From positions 310,001 through 374,000 of the forward strand of contig JADJMG010000007.1 in NCBI GenBank assembly GCA_016709725.1: DNA of 64,000 nt, written 5' to 3'. This DNA is from Bacteroidota bacterium. GTDB taxonomy: Bacteria; Bacteroidota; Bacteroidia; AKYH767-A; OLB10. Each line of letters begins with the position of its first letter. The first letter of the stretch is position 1. Shown one piece after another: positions 1 through 7,891 of the stretch. The translations under genes were made by a program, and so were the position numbers. The notes beneath the pieces are model-generated. The model had not been told where the DNA came from and ran no database searches. It saw only the letters and a list, made by a program, of their open reading frames with translations.

Positions 1-2018
1 ACTACGTTATATGCTAATGCCCAAAATAAATTTTGTTTAATCGTTTTTAATGTCTCTTTTGATAAAGTATAGGCCACAGCCAATCCATCCAATTCATTTT
101 TGCTTAGCAAGATGATGTCTGCAGTTTGAATAGCTATTTGTGTACCTGAATTTACTGCAATTCCTACTGCTGCAATCGCTAAGGCCGGTGCATCGTTTAT
201 TCCATCACCGACCATGGCCGTTTTACCTAATTTCTGGAATTTCTCAATTACTTCTACTTTCATGTGCGGAAGCTGTGAAGAATAAATTTCATCAATCCCT
301 AAATAGTTTCCAATCGACTTACACACTTCAGGACGATCGCCACTTAATAAAACCGTCTTAATTCCTTGTGCTTTAAAAAAGGAAACCATCGATAAAGCAT
401 CCTCCCGAACAGGATCCTCAAAATCGATAGTAGCTACTACTTGATCATTTTTAGCAACATAAACTTGGTGACCTTGAATCTCCGAAATAGCCCCAATAAA
501 TTTTTGAGAGCCTATTTTATATTGATTTCCTTCTTTGTCTTTAGCACTCACACCATAACCAGCAATTTCATTTATTTCTGCAAATTGAATGGGTAGATAT
601 TTTGCATCTGCAAATTTTTCAGCCAATACTTTAGCAAATGGATGATTTGAATATTTCTCTAAAACACTGATTAAAAAGTTAACTTTTTCAATATCTTCAT
701 TGAGGTAATTAATATTTTTTACAGTGACTTTACCTTGTGTCAATGTTCCCGTCTTATCAAAAACAATGTATTTTATTCCACTCAATTTTTCTAACGTATC
801 ACCTCCTTTTACAAGAACTCCTTTTCGAGCTGATCTACCAATCCCAACCGCTACAGCAGTGGGTGTAGCTAATCCCATCGCGCAGGGACAGGATATAACC
901 AGAACAGCTATACTTCTTAATAGAGATTCGGAAATGGGTAAATTAAAATAAAAGTGCGACATTAAAAAAGTGAAAATGGAAAACAATATAACGATGGGTA
1001 CAAACCATGAACTCACCACATCACCGAGACGTTGAATTTGAGGTTTTCGAAGTGATGAAGTCTTAACAACTTCAATCATTTTACTCAATACAGTATTGCT
1101 TCCAGATTCCTGCACGATCACTTTTATGAATCCATTCAAAACAATGGTACCACTCAACACTTGGTCATTTATTGTTTTTTGAACAGGCAAACTTTCTCCT
1201 GTCATCATGGATTCATCAATTTCCACTTTACCTTCGTAGATGAGACCATCTGCAGGAATTTTATCGCCAGTATTGACCAGTATTAAATCATTTATTTTAA
1301 GTTGATGGGCTAATAACTCAACAATGGATTCGTTTTCTGTTAATGCATTTTCAATTTTCTTAGCTTGAAGAGGCTGAATTTTGGTTAAATGTGTTAATGC
1401 CGATTGCGTCTTTTTTAAGCTCCTCTTTTCAATAATATTCCCCAGCAATACAAGCGTTATGATCGTTGCTGCTGTTTCGAAAAAAAGATAGTTTGAAATT
1501 AGATCCGAACCATTATATAAGTACCATGCGATTAATGAATAAAGAAAAGCGGAAAAAGAACCAAGTGTAATTAATACGTCCATGTTCATGTGCCCTGATT
1601 TTATCGATCCCCAAGCACTTTTACCAAAATGATTTAATCCAATAACCATCACTGGCAAGGAAAGAGCAAACTGAAATGCAGGCTGATGCAATAAATGAAA
1701 TGGCAGAAACATATGCGCCAACAATGGAAAAGTGAAAAGAGCGGAAATAAAGAATCTGATTTCGGTGGAATCCCAGTTCCATTTTGTAGAATTCGATTCT
1801 TCAAACTCCTCATATAAAGATGCTTTATAACCTAAGCTGTTAATATCTGATACGACTTGATCCAACTGAATTCCTTCAATCAGCTCAAACTCAACTTCTC
1901 CGCTGTTGTAATTCACTAAAACATTGTGCAAACCTTTCGACTCCAACTTTCTACTAATGTTTTGCGCACAACTGGCACAAGTCATTCCCGAAACAGACAG
2001 TTGTATTTTTTCAGACAT
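1..2018 (-). CDS. Heavy-metal (copper-type) P1B ATPase, 3' end cut by window
   Basis: Transmembrane ATPase that pumps a soft metal ion, probably Cu(I), out of the cytoplasm. The reading frame opens with ATG at 2016-2018 and runs off position 1 without a stop, giving 672 codons. Visible in order: an N-terminal HMA metal-binding domain with GMTCASC at residues 11-17, membrane helices from about residue 85, TGES of the actuator domain near 274, the ion-channel motif SCPCAMG near 377, the phosphorylated DKTGTLT near 420, and GDGINDAP near 604. The CPC motif and the single HMA are typical of CopA/FixI-type Cu(I) pumps; the exact metal is inferred. Only the last membrane helices are missing. Its 5' end faces tRNA-His about 100 bases away. 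Confidence 0.95.
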   Translation of the reverse strand, partial: MSEKIQLSVSGMTCASCAQNISRKLESKGLHNVLVNYNSGEVEFELIEGIQLDQVVSDINSLGYKASLYEEFEESNSTKWNWDSTEIRFFISALFTFPLLAHMFLPFHLLHQPAFQFALSLPVMVIGLNHFGKSAWGSIKSGHMNMDVLITLGSFSAFLYSLIAWYLYNGSDLISNYLFFETAATIITLVLLGNIIEKRSLKKTQSALTHLTKIQPLQAKKIENALTENESIVELLAHQLKINDLILVNTGDKIPADGLIYEGKVEIDESMMTGESLPVQKTINDQVLSGTIVLNGFIKVIVQESGSNTVLSKMIEVVKTSSLRKPQIQRLGDVVSSWFVPIVILFSIFTFLMSHFYFNLPISESLLRSIAVLVISCPCAMGLATPTAVAVGIGRSARKGVLVKGGDTLEKLSGIKYIVFDKTGTLTQGKVTVKNINYLNEDIEKVNFLISVLEKYSNHPFAKVLAEKFADAKYLPIQFAEINEIAGYGVSAKDKEGNQYKIGSQKFIGAISEIQGHQVYVAKNDQVVATIDFEDPVREDALSMVSFFKAQGIKTVLLSGDRPEVCKSIGNYLGIDEIYSSQLPHMKVEVIEKFQKLGKTAMVGDGINDAPALAIAAVGIAVNSGTQIAIQTADIILLSKNELDGLAVAYTLSKETLKTIKQNLFWALAYNV

Positions 2019-2068
2019 GGGGTAAAGTTAGCGAGCATAATTGAAGAACGAAGAAATTTACAATTCAT

Positions 2069-2100
2069 TTTGGCATGAATGTACTTGTTGACTACATTTG
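2069..2100 (+). promoter_or_regulatory. Bacteroidota-type promoter for tRNA-His
   Basis: TTTG at 2069-2072 is followed after exactly 20 bases by TACATTTG at 2093-2100. This matches the Bacteroidota housekeeping consensus TTTG-N19/20-TAnnTTTG. The expected start lies about 7 bases downstream, just before the tRNA. It is one of the cleanest promoters in the window. Confidence 0.75.
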
Positions 2101-2114
2101 CAGCCTTCAAAACG

Positions 2115-2188
2115 GTGGATGTAGCTCAGTCGGTTAGAGCGCTAGTTTGTGGATCTAGAGGTCGAGGGTTCGATCCCCTCCATTCACC
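2115..2188 (+). tRNA. tRNA-His (GTG anticodon)
   Basis: Cloverleaf with acceptor arms GTGGATG (2115-2121) and CATTCAC (2181-2187), D-arm GCTC..GAGC, anticodon GTG in the loop TTGTGGA, and T-arm with GGTTCGATCCC. The extra G at 2114 opposite C73 at 2188 is the tRNA-His-specific G-1:C73 pair. There is a T-T mismatch at the base of the anticodon stem (position 31-39). CCA is not encoded and must be added by the tRNA nucleotidyltransferase. Confidence 0.95.
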
Positions 2189-2193
2189 CGATT

Positions 2194-2225
2194 CCGGAGT
2201 CAAGTTAATTGGCTCCGGTTTTTTT
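2194..2225 (+). terminator. Rho-independent terminator after tRNA-His
   Basis: CCGGAGTC at 2194-2201 pairs with GGCTCCGG at 2211-2218 across a 9-base loop, followed by seven T. It lies directly behind the tRNA. Confidence 0.85.
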
Positions 2226-2332
2226 ATATCTCATTGTTTTTGAATCGTATATTTAATTGATAATATCGAAATTAGTTTTTATTGAATCTGAAGGCTTTGT
2301 TCAGAAATTACAATTACATTTAGCAAAATAGA

Positions 2333-2363
2333 TTTCTTATTCCATTTCGGAGAATTATCTTTG
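2333..2363 (+). promoter_or_regulatory. Promoter of the GAPDH gene
   Basis: TTTC at 2333-2336, 19 bases, then TATCTTTG at 2356-2363. The TTG at 2361, which could be read as a start codon, is part of this -7 element and so should not be translated. This places the real start at the ATG at 2385. Confidence 0.65.
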
Positions 2364-2384
2364 CAATCTCTTAAAAAAATAAAA

Positions 2385-3860
2385 ATGGCAACTACTACGG
2401 CACAAACAATTGGGCAAGAAAATTACGAAAAGCAATTATGTGATTGGATAGAGCTTGAAAAAGCCGCAATCGAATTAATCCATATCACGGGTGCATTATG
2501 GTTTAACAACTCGGTGGAGTTAATTATTTTTAGAAATCAATTAGTAGATCGTAGTGCTAGTCAGATTTTGAATTTACATCAATATGCTAATGACATTGTA
2601 AAGAAACCCATATCTGTAATTGATACATTAGCTTTAGCTCGTGCTATCAACGAAATGGATTTAGCCCCTTCTCGTATTGATATTGGAAAATTGGCGGCTG
2701 AATGGTTAGCTGAAAAGATTGAATTTAAAAATGATACAAAAGCTTTTTTAACGAGTAAGATAGGAGGTTTCGTTGGTAAAGATCGACGTAAAATGATTCC
2801 AAGAGATGTGATTCTTTACGGTTTTGGTCGTATCGGTCGAATTTTAGCTCGTGAGTTAGTGGGTCAAGCTGGCAAAGGGGAGCAGTTACGTCTTCGTGCT
2901 ATCGTGGTTAGAAAACGTTCTGATGATGATTTAAGCAAACGTGCTGAATTATTAAGAAATGACTCTGTCCACGGACCATTCCCAGGAACAGTAATAGAAG
3001 ATAATGAGAAAAGTGCATTGATTGTAAATGGTCATACGATTTATGTTATTGATGCAAAAAATCCTGAAGATGTAGATTATGCTGCCTTAGGAATTAATAA
3101 TGCTTTATTAATAGATAATACGGGTGTGTCACGTGACCGTGAAGGCCTTAGTAAACATCTTAAAGCAAAAGGCGTGGACAAGGTATTATTGACGGCTCCT
3201 GGCAAAGGTGATATCCCTAATGTTGTATATGGTGTGAATGAAAAGAATCATGCTGCCGACGAAAAAATATTTTCTGCTGCATCTTGTACGACAAACGCCA
3301 TTGTCCCTATTTTATCAGTAATTGAGAATGCATTAGGAATTGAAAGAGGACATATCGAAACGATTCACTCGTATACCAATGACCAAAATTTATTGGATAA
3401 CTATCATAGCAAATATCGTCGTGGACGTTCAGCTGCCATGAATATGGTAATTACCGAAACAGGCGCTGACAAAGCGGTTGCAAAAGTATTGCCGGTATTG
3501 GAAGGAAAATTAACAGGTAATGCAGTGCGTGTACCTACACCGGATGTATCATTAGCTATCTTAAATCTTACGATGAAGAAAGGCGTAAGTAAAGATGAAG
3601 TGAATGATATTTTAAAGGATGGTGCTTTGCGTGGAAATTTAATTGAGCAAATTCAATATTCGAATTCAAATGAATTAGTATCTTCTGATTTGATTGGAAA
3701 TCCTTGCGCTTCCATTGTCGATTCTCCAGCTACCATTGTATCTAAAGATAAGAAAAGCATGGTACTTTATATTTGGTATGATAATGAATATGGATACAGT
3801 CGCCAGGTGGTACGTTTTGCAAAGTATTTAGCAGATGTAATTCGTTTTACATATTACTAA
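2385..3860 (+). CDS. gap: Glyceraldehyde-3-phosphate dehydrogenase, long Bacteroidota form
   Basis: Oxidises glyceraldehyde 3-phosphate to 1,3-bisphosphoglycerate with NAD(P) in glycolysis/gluconeogenesis; cytoplasmic. The protein is 491 aa from the ATG at 2385, against about 335 aa for classical GAPDH, because of a roughly 135-residue alpha-helical N-terminal extension seen in long Bacteroidota GAPDHs. The Rossmann motif YGFGRIGR is near residue 145, the catalytic cysteine is in ASCTTNA near 301, and the C-terminal WYDNEYGYS is intact. The start was chosen because the upstream TTG falls inside the promoter -7 box. Monocistronic: own promoter and a strong terminator. Confidence 0.95.
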   Translation: MATTTAQTIGQENYEKQLCDWIELEKAAIELIHITGALWFNNSVELIIFRNQLVDRSASQILNLHQYANDIVKKPISVIDTLALARAINEMDLAPSRIDIGKLAAEWLAEKIEFKNDTKAFLTSKIGGFVGKDRRKMIPRDVILYGFGRIGRILARELVGQAGKGEQLRLRAIVVRKRSDDDLSKRAELLRNDSVHGPFPGTVIEDNEKSALIVNGHTIYVIDAKNPEDVDYAALGINNALLIDNTGVSRDREGLSKHLKAKGVDKVLLTAPGKGDIPNVVYGVNEKNHAADEKIFSAASCTTNAIVPILSVIENALGIERGHIETIHSYTNDQNLLDNYHSKYRRGRSAAMNMVITETGADKAVAKVLPVLEGKLTGNAVRVPTPDVSLAILNLTMKKGVSKDEVNDILKDGALRGNLIEQIQYSNSNELVSSDLIGNPCASIVDSPATIVSKDKKSMVLYIWYDNEYGYSRQVVRFAKYLADVIRFTYY

Positions 3861-3875
3861 ATCGAATAGAAAACT

Positions 3876-3907
3876 AAAAAAGGCTGTCGATTTCGGCAGC
3901 CTTTTTT
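3876..3907. terminator. Bidirectional terminator between GAPDH and sigma factor
   Basis: AAAAAGGCTG and CAGCCTTTTT flank a 10-base loop. The A and T tails on both sides let it act for the converging GAPDH and sigma-factor transcripts. Confidence 0.85.
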
Positions 3908-3948
3908 AGTTAAGTGGGTTAGGTAAGAGAGGAGTGGAGATTTATTTT

Positions 3949-4815
3949 TTAATCTCCTAAATAAGATTTTAAAATATTATTTTTGCTTTTATGTCGAAGG
4001 CGACGTAATGCTTTCTCTTTAATTTGTCGAACTCTTTCTCGCGTAATTCCATACTTATCACCAATTTCTTCTAAAGTTAATCCATGTCCAATTCCAATTC
4101 CAAAAAACAGTTTAACAACTTCGCATTCACGGTCGCTTAAAACACTTAGTGAACGCTCAATCTCTTTTCTAAGGGAATCGTTGATGAGTTGTACATCGGC
4201 ACGTGGCGATTCATTGTTTTCAATGACATCTAATAACGTATTATCTTCTCCTTGCACAAAGGGAGCATCCATCGAAACATGCCTTCCTGAAATGCGAAGC
4301 GCATCCGTGATTTTATCAAGTGGTAAATCAGTGAGCTTTGCAATCTCTTCATACGAAGGTTCACGTTCGTACTCTTGTTCCAGCTTACTAAATGCTTTAC
4401 TGATTCGGCTCAAGGAGCCTATTTGATTTAAAGGAAGTCGAACAATTCGACTTTGCTCTGCAATGGCTTGTAAAATACTCTGCCGAATCCACCAAACCGC
4501 GTAAGAAATAAATTTGAATCCACGTGTTTCATCAAATCGTTTAGCCGATTTAATTAATCCAAGATTTCCTTCATTAATAAGATCTGGTAAACTCAATCCT
4601 TGGTTTTGATACTGCTTAGCCACGGAAACTACAAAACGCAAATTAGCACGTGTTAATTTATCAAAAGCTTCTTCATCGCCATCTCGAATAAGTCGTGCAA
4701 GTCGTACTTCTTCTTCTGCTGGAATCATCGGCTCCTTGCCAATATCTGAAAGATACTTCTCTAAAGAAGCACTCTCTCGATTGGTAATCGATTTACTAAT
4801 TTTAAGTTGACGCAT
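3949..4815 (-). CDS. RNA polymerase sigma-70 factor, RpoD-like paralogue
   Basis: Primary-type sigma factor of 288 aa beginning MRQLKISKSITNRES. ATG at 4815 is chosen over an upstream in-frame ATG because all RpoD-like proteins of this phylum begin MRQLKI. Region 1.2 (ASLEKYLSDIG), region 2 (NLRFVVSVAKQYQNQGL, then GFKFISYAVWWIRQSI), region 3 and region 4.2 (TLEEIGDKYGITRERVRQIKEKALRRLRH) are all present; region 1.1 is absent, as usual in Bacteroidota. A second RpoD in the window (15328-16191) sits in the conserved pnp locus and is more likely the housekeeping factor. This copy may therefore be a group 2 factor, which is inference. Confidence 0.9.
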   Translation of the reverse strand: MRQLKISKSITNRESASLEKYLSDIGKEPMIPAEEEVRLARLIRDGDEEAFDKLTRANLRFVVSVAKQYQNQGLSLPDLINEGNLGLIKSAKRFDETRGFKFISYAVWWIRQSILQAIAEQSRIVRLPLNQIGSLSRISKAFSKLEQEYEREPSYEEIAKLTDLPLDKITDALRISGRHVSMDAPFVQGEDNTLLDVIENNESPRADVQLINDSLRKEIERSLSVLSDRECEVVKLFFGIGIGHGLTLEEIGDKYGITRERVRQIKEKALRRLRHKSKNNILKSYLGD

Positions 4816-4902
4816 CTTAGTGGATTTTAAAAATCTAAAAATTGTCGTGGCTTTTGTGTTAAACAAATATAAGTGAAAAAAATAACAAACAACCAAATCT
4901 AT

Positions 4903-4935
4903 ATTAAAAAAAAAGGACGCTCATAAGCGTCCTTC
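4903..4935 (-). terminator. Terminator after htrA
   Basis: AAGGACGC (4913-4920) and GCGTCCTT (4927-4934) form an 8-bp stem with a 6-base loop. On the minus strand it is followed by a long T run. It separates htrA from the sigma-factor gene downstream. Confidence 0.85.
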
Positions 4936-4955
4936 TACTTTTAACCATCCTCAAA

Positions 4956-6407
4956 TTACATGCCGAACCCGTAGTAAGCTCTCATTCCATTTGGATAAAC
5001 ACCTTCAATAAGAACCCCACCTTTTTTATTGTTTAAGTATTCGGTCAATTCTTCAACATTACCTACCGGTTTATTGTCGATGGAGACGATAATAAATCCT
5101 TCTTTTATTCCTGCACTTTTTAGTTTGCCCGTGGATAAATCTTTCACCTTAATCCCTTTAGAAATATTGAGTTTGTCTAACTCAGTGTCAGATAATGAAA
5201 CTAAAGTAGCTCCCAACATTGATATCGACTCGTTCTTTACAACCTTAGTATTTCCGTCTTTATTACGAAGTGTCACAGCGTAAACTTTCTCATTTCCATT
5301 TCGCATTACGGTTACATCAATTTTGTCGCCGGGACGATAGCGTCCCACTTGCTCTTGCAATTCAGGAGATGATTTGATTGCACTTCCATTAATGGATGTA
5401 ATCACATCGCCTTCTTTAATTCCAGCAGATTCCGCTGCACCATCTTCGGTAAGACCATTTACATAAACCCCATGAAGCGACTTAATTTCTTTTTCTTTAG
5501 CAAACTCCGAATCTAAATCACGAATACTTACACCTATGAATCCTCTTTGCACAGTTCCATATTCCATCAAATCGTTCACTACTTTTTTTACAATGTTCAC
5601 TGGGATTGCAAAGGAGTAACCAGAATATGATCCTGTATTTGATGCTATGGCTGCATTAATTCCAATTAATTCACCTCTAGTATTCACTAATGCGCCTCCT
5701 GAATTTCCTGGATTTACAGCCGCATCGGTTTGAATAAACGATTCTATCGGAAACTTTTGATTCGGAAGGATGTGAATATTCCTGGCTTTGGCTGAAATAA
5801 TTCCAGCCGTTACGGTAGATGTTAAATTAAATGGATTTCCTACCGCCAACACCCATTCTCCAACTTTTACCTGGTCGGAATTTCCCCAAGCTGCAAAAGG
5901 CAAATTATTTGCATCCACTTTTAAGAGTGCTAGGTCGGTTGAAGGATCCAGTCCAATTACCTTGGCTTTGTAGGATTCTTTATTATCCAGTGTTACATTT
6001 ACTTCATCACCATTTTCGACAACATGATTATTGGTAACGATGTACCCATCTTCCGAAATAATAACTCCAGACCCGGTACTTTGCTGTGGTGGCATTTCAC
6101 GCGGGTTCGGATTTCCCCAGAAAAAACTAAATGGATCCACCATATGATTGCCCATACCGCTTTGTCGAGGATACGTTGTGGTGACGTGAACCACGGTAGG
6201 AACGGATGCTTCCGCAGGTAATACAAAGTCAATCGGTGCAGCACTAAGGCCCGAATAATTTACTTGATGAAACCCATTATTGGATTTCATTAATCCGACA
6301 TGCCCATTCCGAGAATCATCGTCAAAGTGATTTACAATACCGGCACCTACCATTCCTGCAGTAAGTGCAAGGGCTACAAATAGAATACTTTTGGTTTTCG
6401 AATTCAT
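4956..6407 (-). CDS. degP: Do/DegP/HtrA-family periplasmic serine protease
   Basis: Envelope quality-control protease and chaperone that degrades misfolded periplasmic proteins. 483 aa. An N-terminal hydrophobic signal or anchor (residues 8-25) is followed by a trypsin-like domain with the catalytic triad H128 (TNNHVV), D158 (STDLALL) and S236 (GNSGGAL). Two PDZ domains follow at about 285-380 and 395-483. Length and order match DegP/DegQ-type proteases. No clear signal-peptidase site is seen, so it may stay membrane-anchored like DegS. It has its own promoter at 6450-6480 and a terminator. Confidence 0.93.
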   Translation of the reverse strand: MNSKTKSILFVALALTAGMVGAGIVNHFDDDSRNGHVGLMKSNNGFHQVNYSGLSAAPIDFVLPAEASVPTVVHVTTTYPRQSGMGNHMVDPFSFFWGNPNPREMPPQQSTGSGVIISEDGYIVTNNHVVENGDEVNVTLDNKESYKAKVIGLDPSTDLALLKVDANNLPFAAWGNSDQVKVGEWVLAVGNPFNLTSTVTAGIISAKARNIHILPNQKFPIESFIQTDAAVNPGNSGGALVNTRGELIGINAAIASNTGSYSGYSFAIPVNIVKKVVNDLMEYGTVQRGFIGVSIRDLDSEFAKEKEIKSLHGVYVNGLTEDGAAESAGIKEGDVITSINGSAIKSSPELQEQVGRYRPGDKIDVTVMRNGNEKVYAVTLRNKDGNTKVVKNESISMLGATLVSLSDTELDKLNISKGIKVKDLSTGKLKSAGIKEGFIIVSIDNKPVGNVEELTEYLNNKKGGVLIEGVYPNGMRAYYGFGM

Positions 6408-6449
6408 AATTTTAGATATTAATTTGAAGTCTTAATACGTTTGACGAGG

Positions 6450-6480
6450 CAAAAATATTTTCAAGAAAATGAATCTCAAA
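6450..6480 (-). promoter_or_regulatory. Promoter of htrA
   Basis: Read on the minus strand: TTTG (6480-6477), 19 bases, then TATTTTTG (6457-6450). This is a near-perfect Bacteroidota promoter. The predicted start near 6443 gives a leader of about 36 bases before the ATG at 6407. No stress-sigma motif was recognised. Confidence 0.7.
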
Positions 6481-6561
6481 TGAATTTAACATTGATTTAA
6501 CGCTTTAACGAACTGAATTTGAGAACCTATTTAAGTTATAAAAATCACTAACTTTACATCG

Positions 6562-7347
6562 ATGCAATTGTCTTTCAGTAAATACCAAGGAACCGGAAAC
6601 GACTTTATTATTTTGGATGGCTGGAATTCGGAAATTTCGATTTCTGCTGAACAAGTTAAGTATTGTTGCGATCGAAGATTTGGCATTGGGGCAGATGGCT
6701 TGATGATTATTAGAAAGCATCCCACCTTTGATTTTGAAATGATCTATTTTAATTCCGATGGTTTACCCAGTTCCATGTGCGGAAATGGTGGGCGCTGTTT
6801 AGTGCATTTTGCTTTCAAAAGGAAATACATTGGAACCAGCACTCAATTTTTAGCTATTGATGGTGTGCACGAAGCAGATGTTTTACCAAATGATATTATT
6901 TCTTTAAAGATGAATGCGGTTTCAACTATTGAAAAAAAAGAGAATGATTACTATTTGAATACTGGTTCTCCTCACTTTGTATTGAAAGTGGATGCCATTC
7001 AAGAATTGGATGTGGTAGCGAACGGAAGAAAAATTCGCAATAACGAAGAATTTAAGAGTGAAGGAACCAATGTGAATTTTGTTCAAGAAATGGAAGATGG
7101 TATTATGGTACGCACTTATGAAAGAGGTGTTGAAAATGAAACATTGAGTTGTGGCACAGGAGTGACTGCCGCCGCATTAGTTGCCGCTGATTTGTTCAAT
7201 AAAGAAAAAGAAAAAAAAGAATCAATAAATATTAAAACATTAGGTGGTGCATTAAAGGTAACTTTCAATCGAAACGAAAATTTATTCGATGAAATTAGAT
7301 TGATTGGACCCGCTATATTTGTGTACGAAGGAGTAATAAAATTATGA
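6562..7347 (+). CDS. dapF: Diaminopimelate epimerase
   Basis: Converts LL- to meso-diaminopimelate for lysine and peptidoglycan synthesis; cytoplasmic and cofactor-independent. 261 aa. The two catalytic cysteines are visible: C73 in SMCGNGGRC and C197 in LSCGTGVTA. The substrate-binding N-terminal GTGNDF is at residues 10-15. Full length for the family. The stop overlaps the ATG of the following acetyltransferase by four bases (ATGA), so the two are translationally coupled. dapB, one step earlier in the pathway, lies at 23.8 kb on the other strand. Confidence 0.96.
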   Translation: MQLSFSKYQGTGNDFIILDGWNSEISISAEQVKYCCDRRFGIGADGLMIIRKHPTFDFEMIYFNSDGLPSSMCGNGGRCLVHFAFKRKYIGTSTQFLAIDGVHEADVLPNDIISLKMNAVSTIEKKENDYYLNTGSPHFVLKVDAIQELDVVANGRKIRNNEEFKSEGTNVNFVQEMEDGIMVRTYERGVENETLSCGTGVTAAALVAADLFNKEKEKKESINIKTLGGALKVTFNRNENLFDEIRLIGPAIFVYEGVIKL

Positions 7348-7889
7348 TAAGAGGGAATTCCATATTACTAAGAGCGCTCGAGCCGAAAGACGTAGACTTA
7401 ATGATGATCTATGAAAATGATCCGGAGGTTTGGCCGGTGAGTGGGACCATCACGCCCTATTCAAAATATACTCTTGAACAATATTATGCTAATGCTACTC
7501 AAGATATTTTTGTAGCTAAGCAGTTAAGACTTGCCATCGAAATCATTACGGAAGTTCCAGGAATGGAAATGACCATTGGTTACATTGATTTGTTTGACTT
7601 CGATCAATTGCATCGACGTGCTGGTGTAGGTATTTTGATTGGAGATAAAAATCAACGACGAAAAGGTTATGCTTCCGAAGCTCTTTCTTTATTGGTAAAA
7701 CATAGTTTTAATACCTTGAATCTACATCAACTATTTTGTCATATTGACAATCGCAACGAAGGCAGTTTGCGCTTGTTTTCTAAAATTGGATTTAGAACAT
7801 GTGGCGTAATGCGCGACTGGCTTGCTTATGATGGGAAATGGCATAATGTAACCGTCCTTCAACTAATCCGCCCAACCGTAATTGTATAA
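7344..7889 (+). CDS. GNAT-family N-acetyltransferase (RimJ/RimL/SpeG-like)
   Basis: Acetyl-CoA-dependent acetyltransferase of 181 aa; substrate unknown. The fold is recognisable from an N-terminal LRALEPKDVDLM strand-helix, the central GYIDLFDFD strand, the acetyl-CoA loop around DKNQRRKGYASEAL (Q/RxxGxA type), and the C-terminal NEGSLRLFSKIGFRTCGVMRD typical of RimJ/RimL-like proteins. It overlaps dapF by 4 bases and is followed 2 bases later by the cytochrome gene, so the three probably form one transcript. The functional link is not evident. Confidence 0.85.
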   Translation: MIRGNSILLRALEPKDVDLMMIYENDPEVWPVSGTITPYSKYTLEQYYANATQDIFVAKQLRLAIEIITEVPGMEMTIGYIDLFDFDQLHRRAGVGILIGDKNQRRKGYASEALSLLVKHSFNTLNLHQLFCHIDNRNEGSLRLFSKIGFRTCGVMRDWLAYDGKWHNVTVLQLIRPTVIV

Positions 7890-7891
7890 TT

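Noticed and set aside
3125..3140. parS-like sequence around TCACGTGA
   Set aside because: Only about 11 of 16 positions fit, it lies in conserved GAPDH codons, and it is far from parAB; a similar CACGTG in the sigma gene near 4521 is also coding.
3983..4426. 147-residue plus-strand reading frame opposite the sigma factor
   Set aside because: Shadow of a conserved gene on the other strand with arginine/serine-rich, non-protein-like composition.
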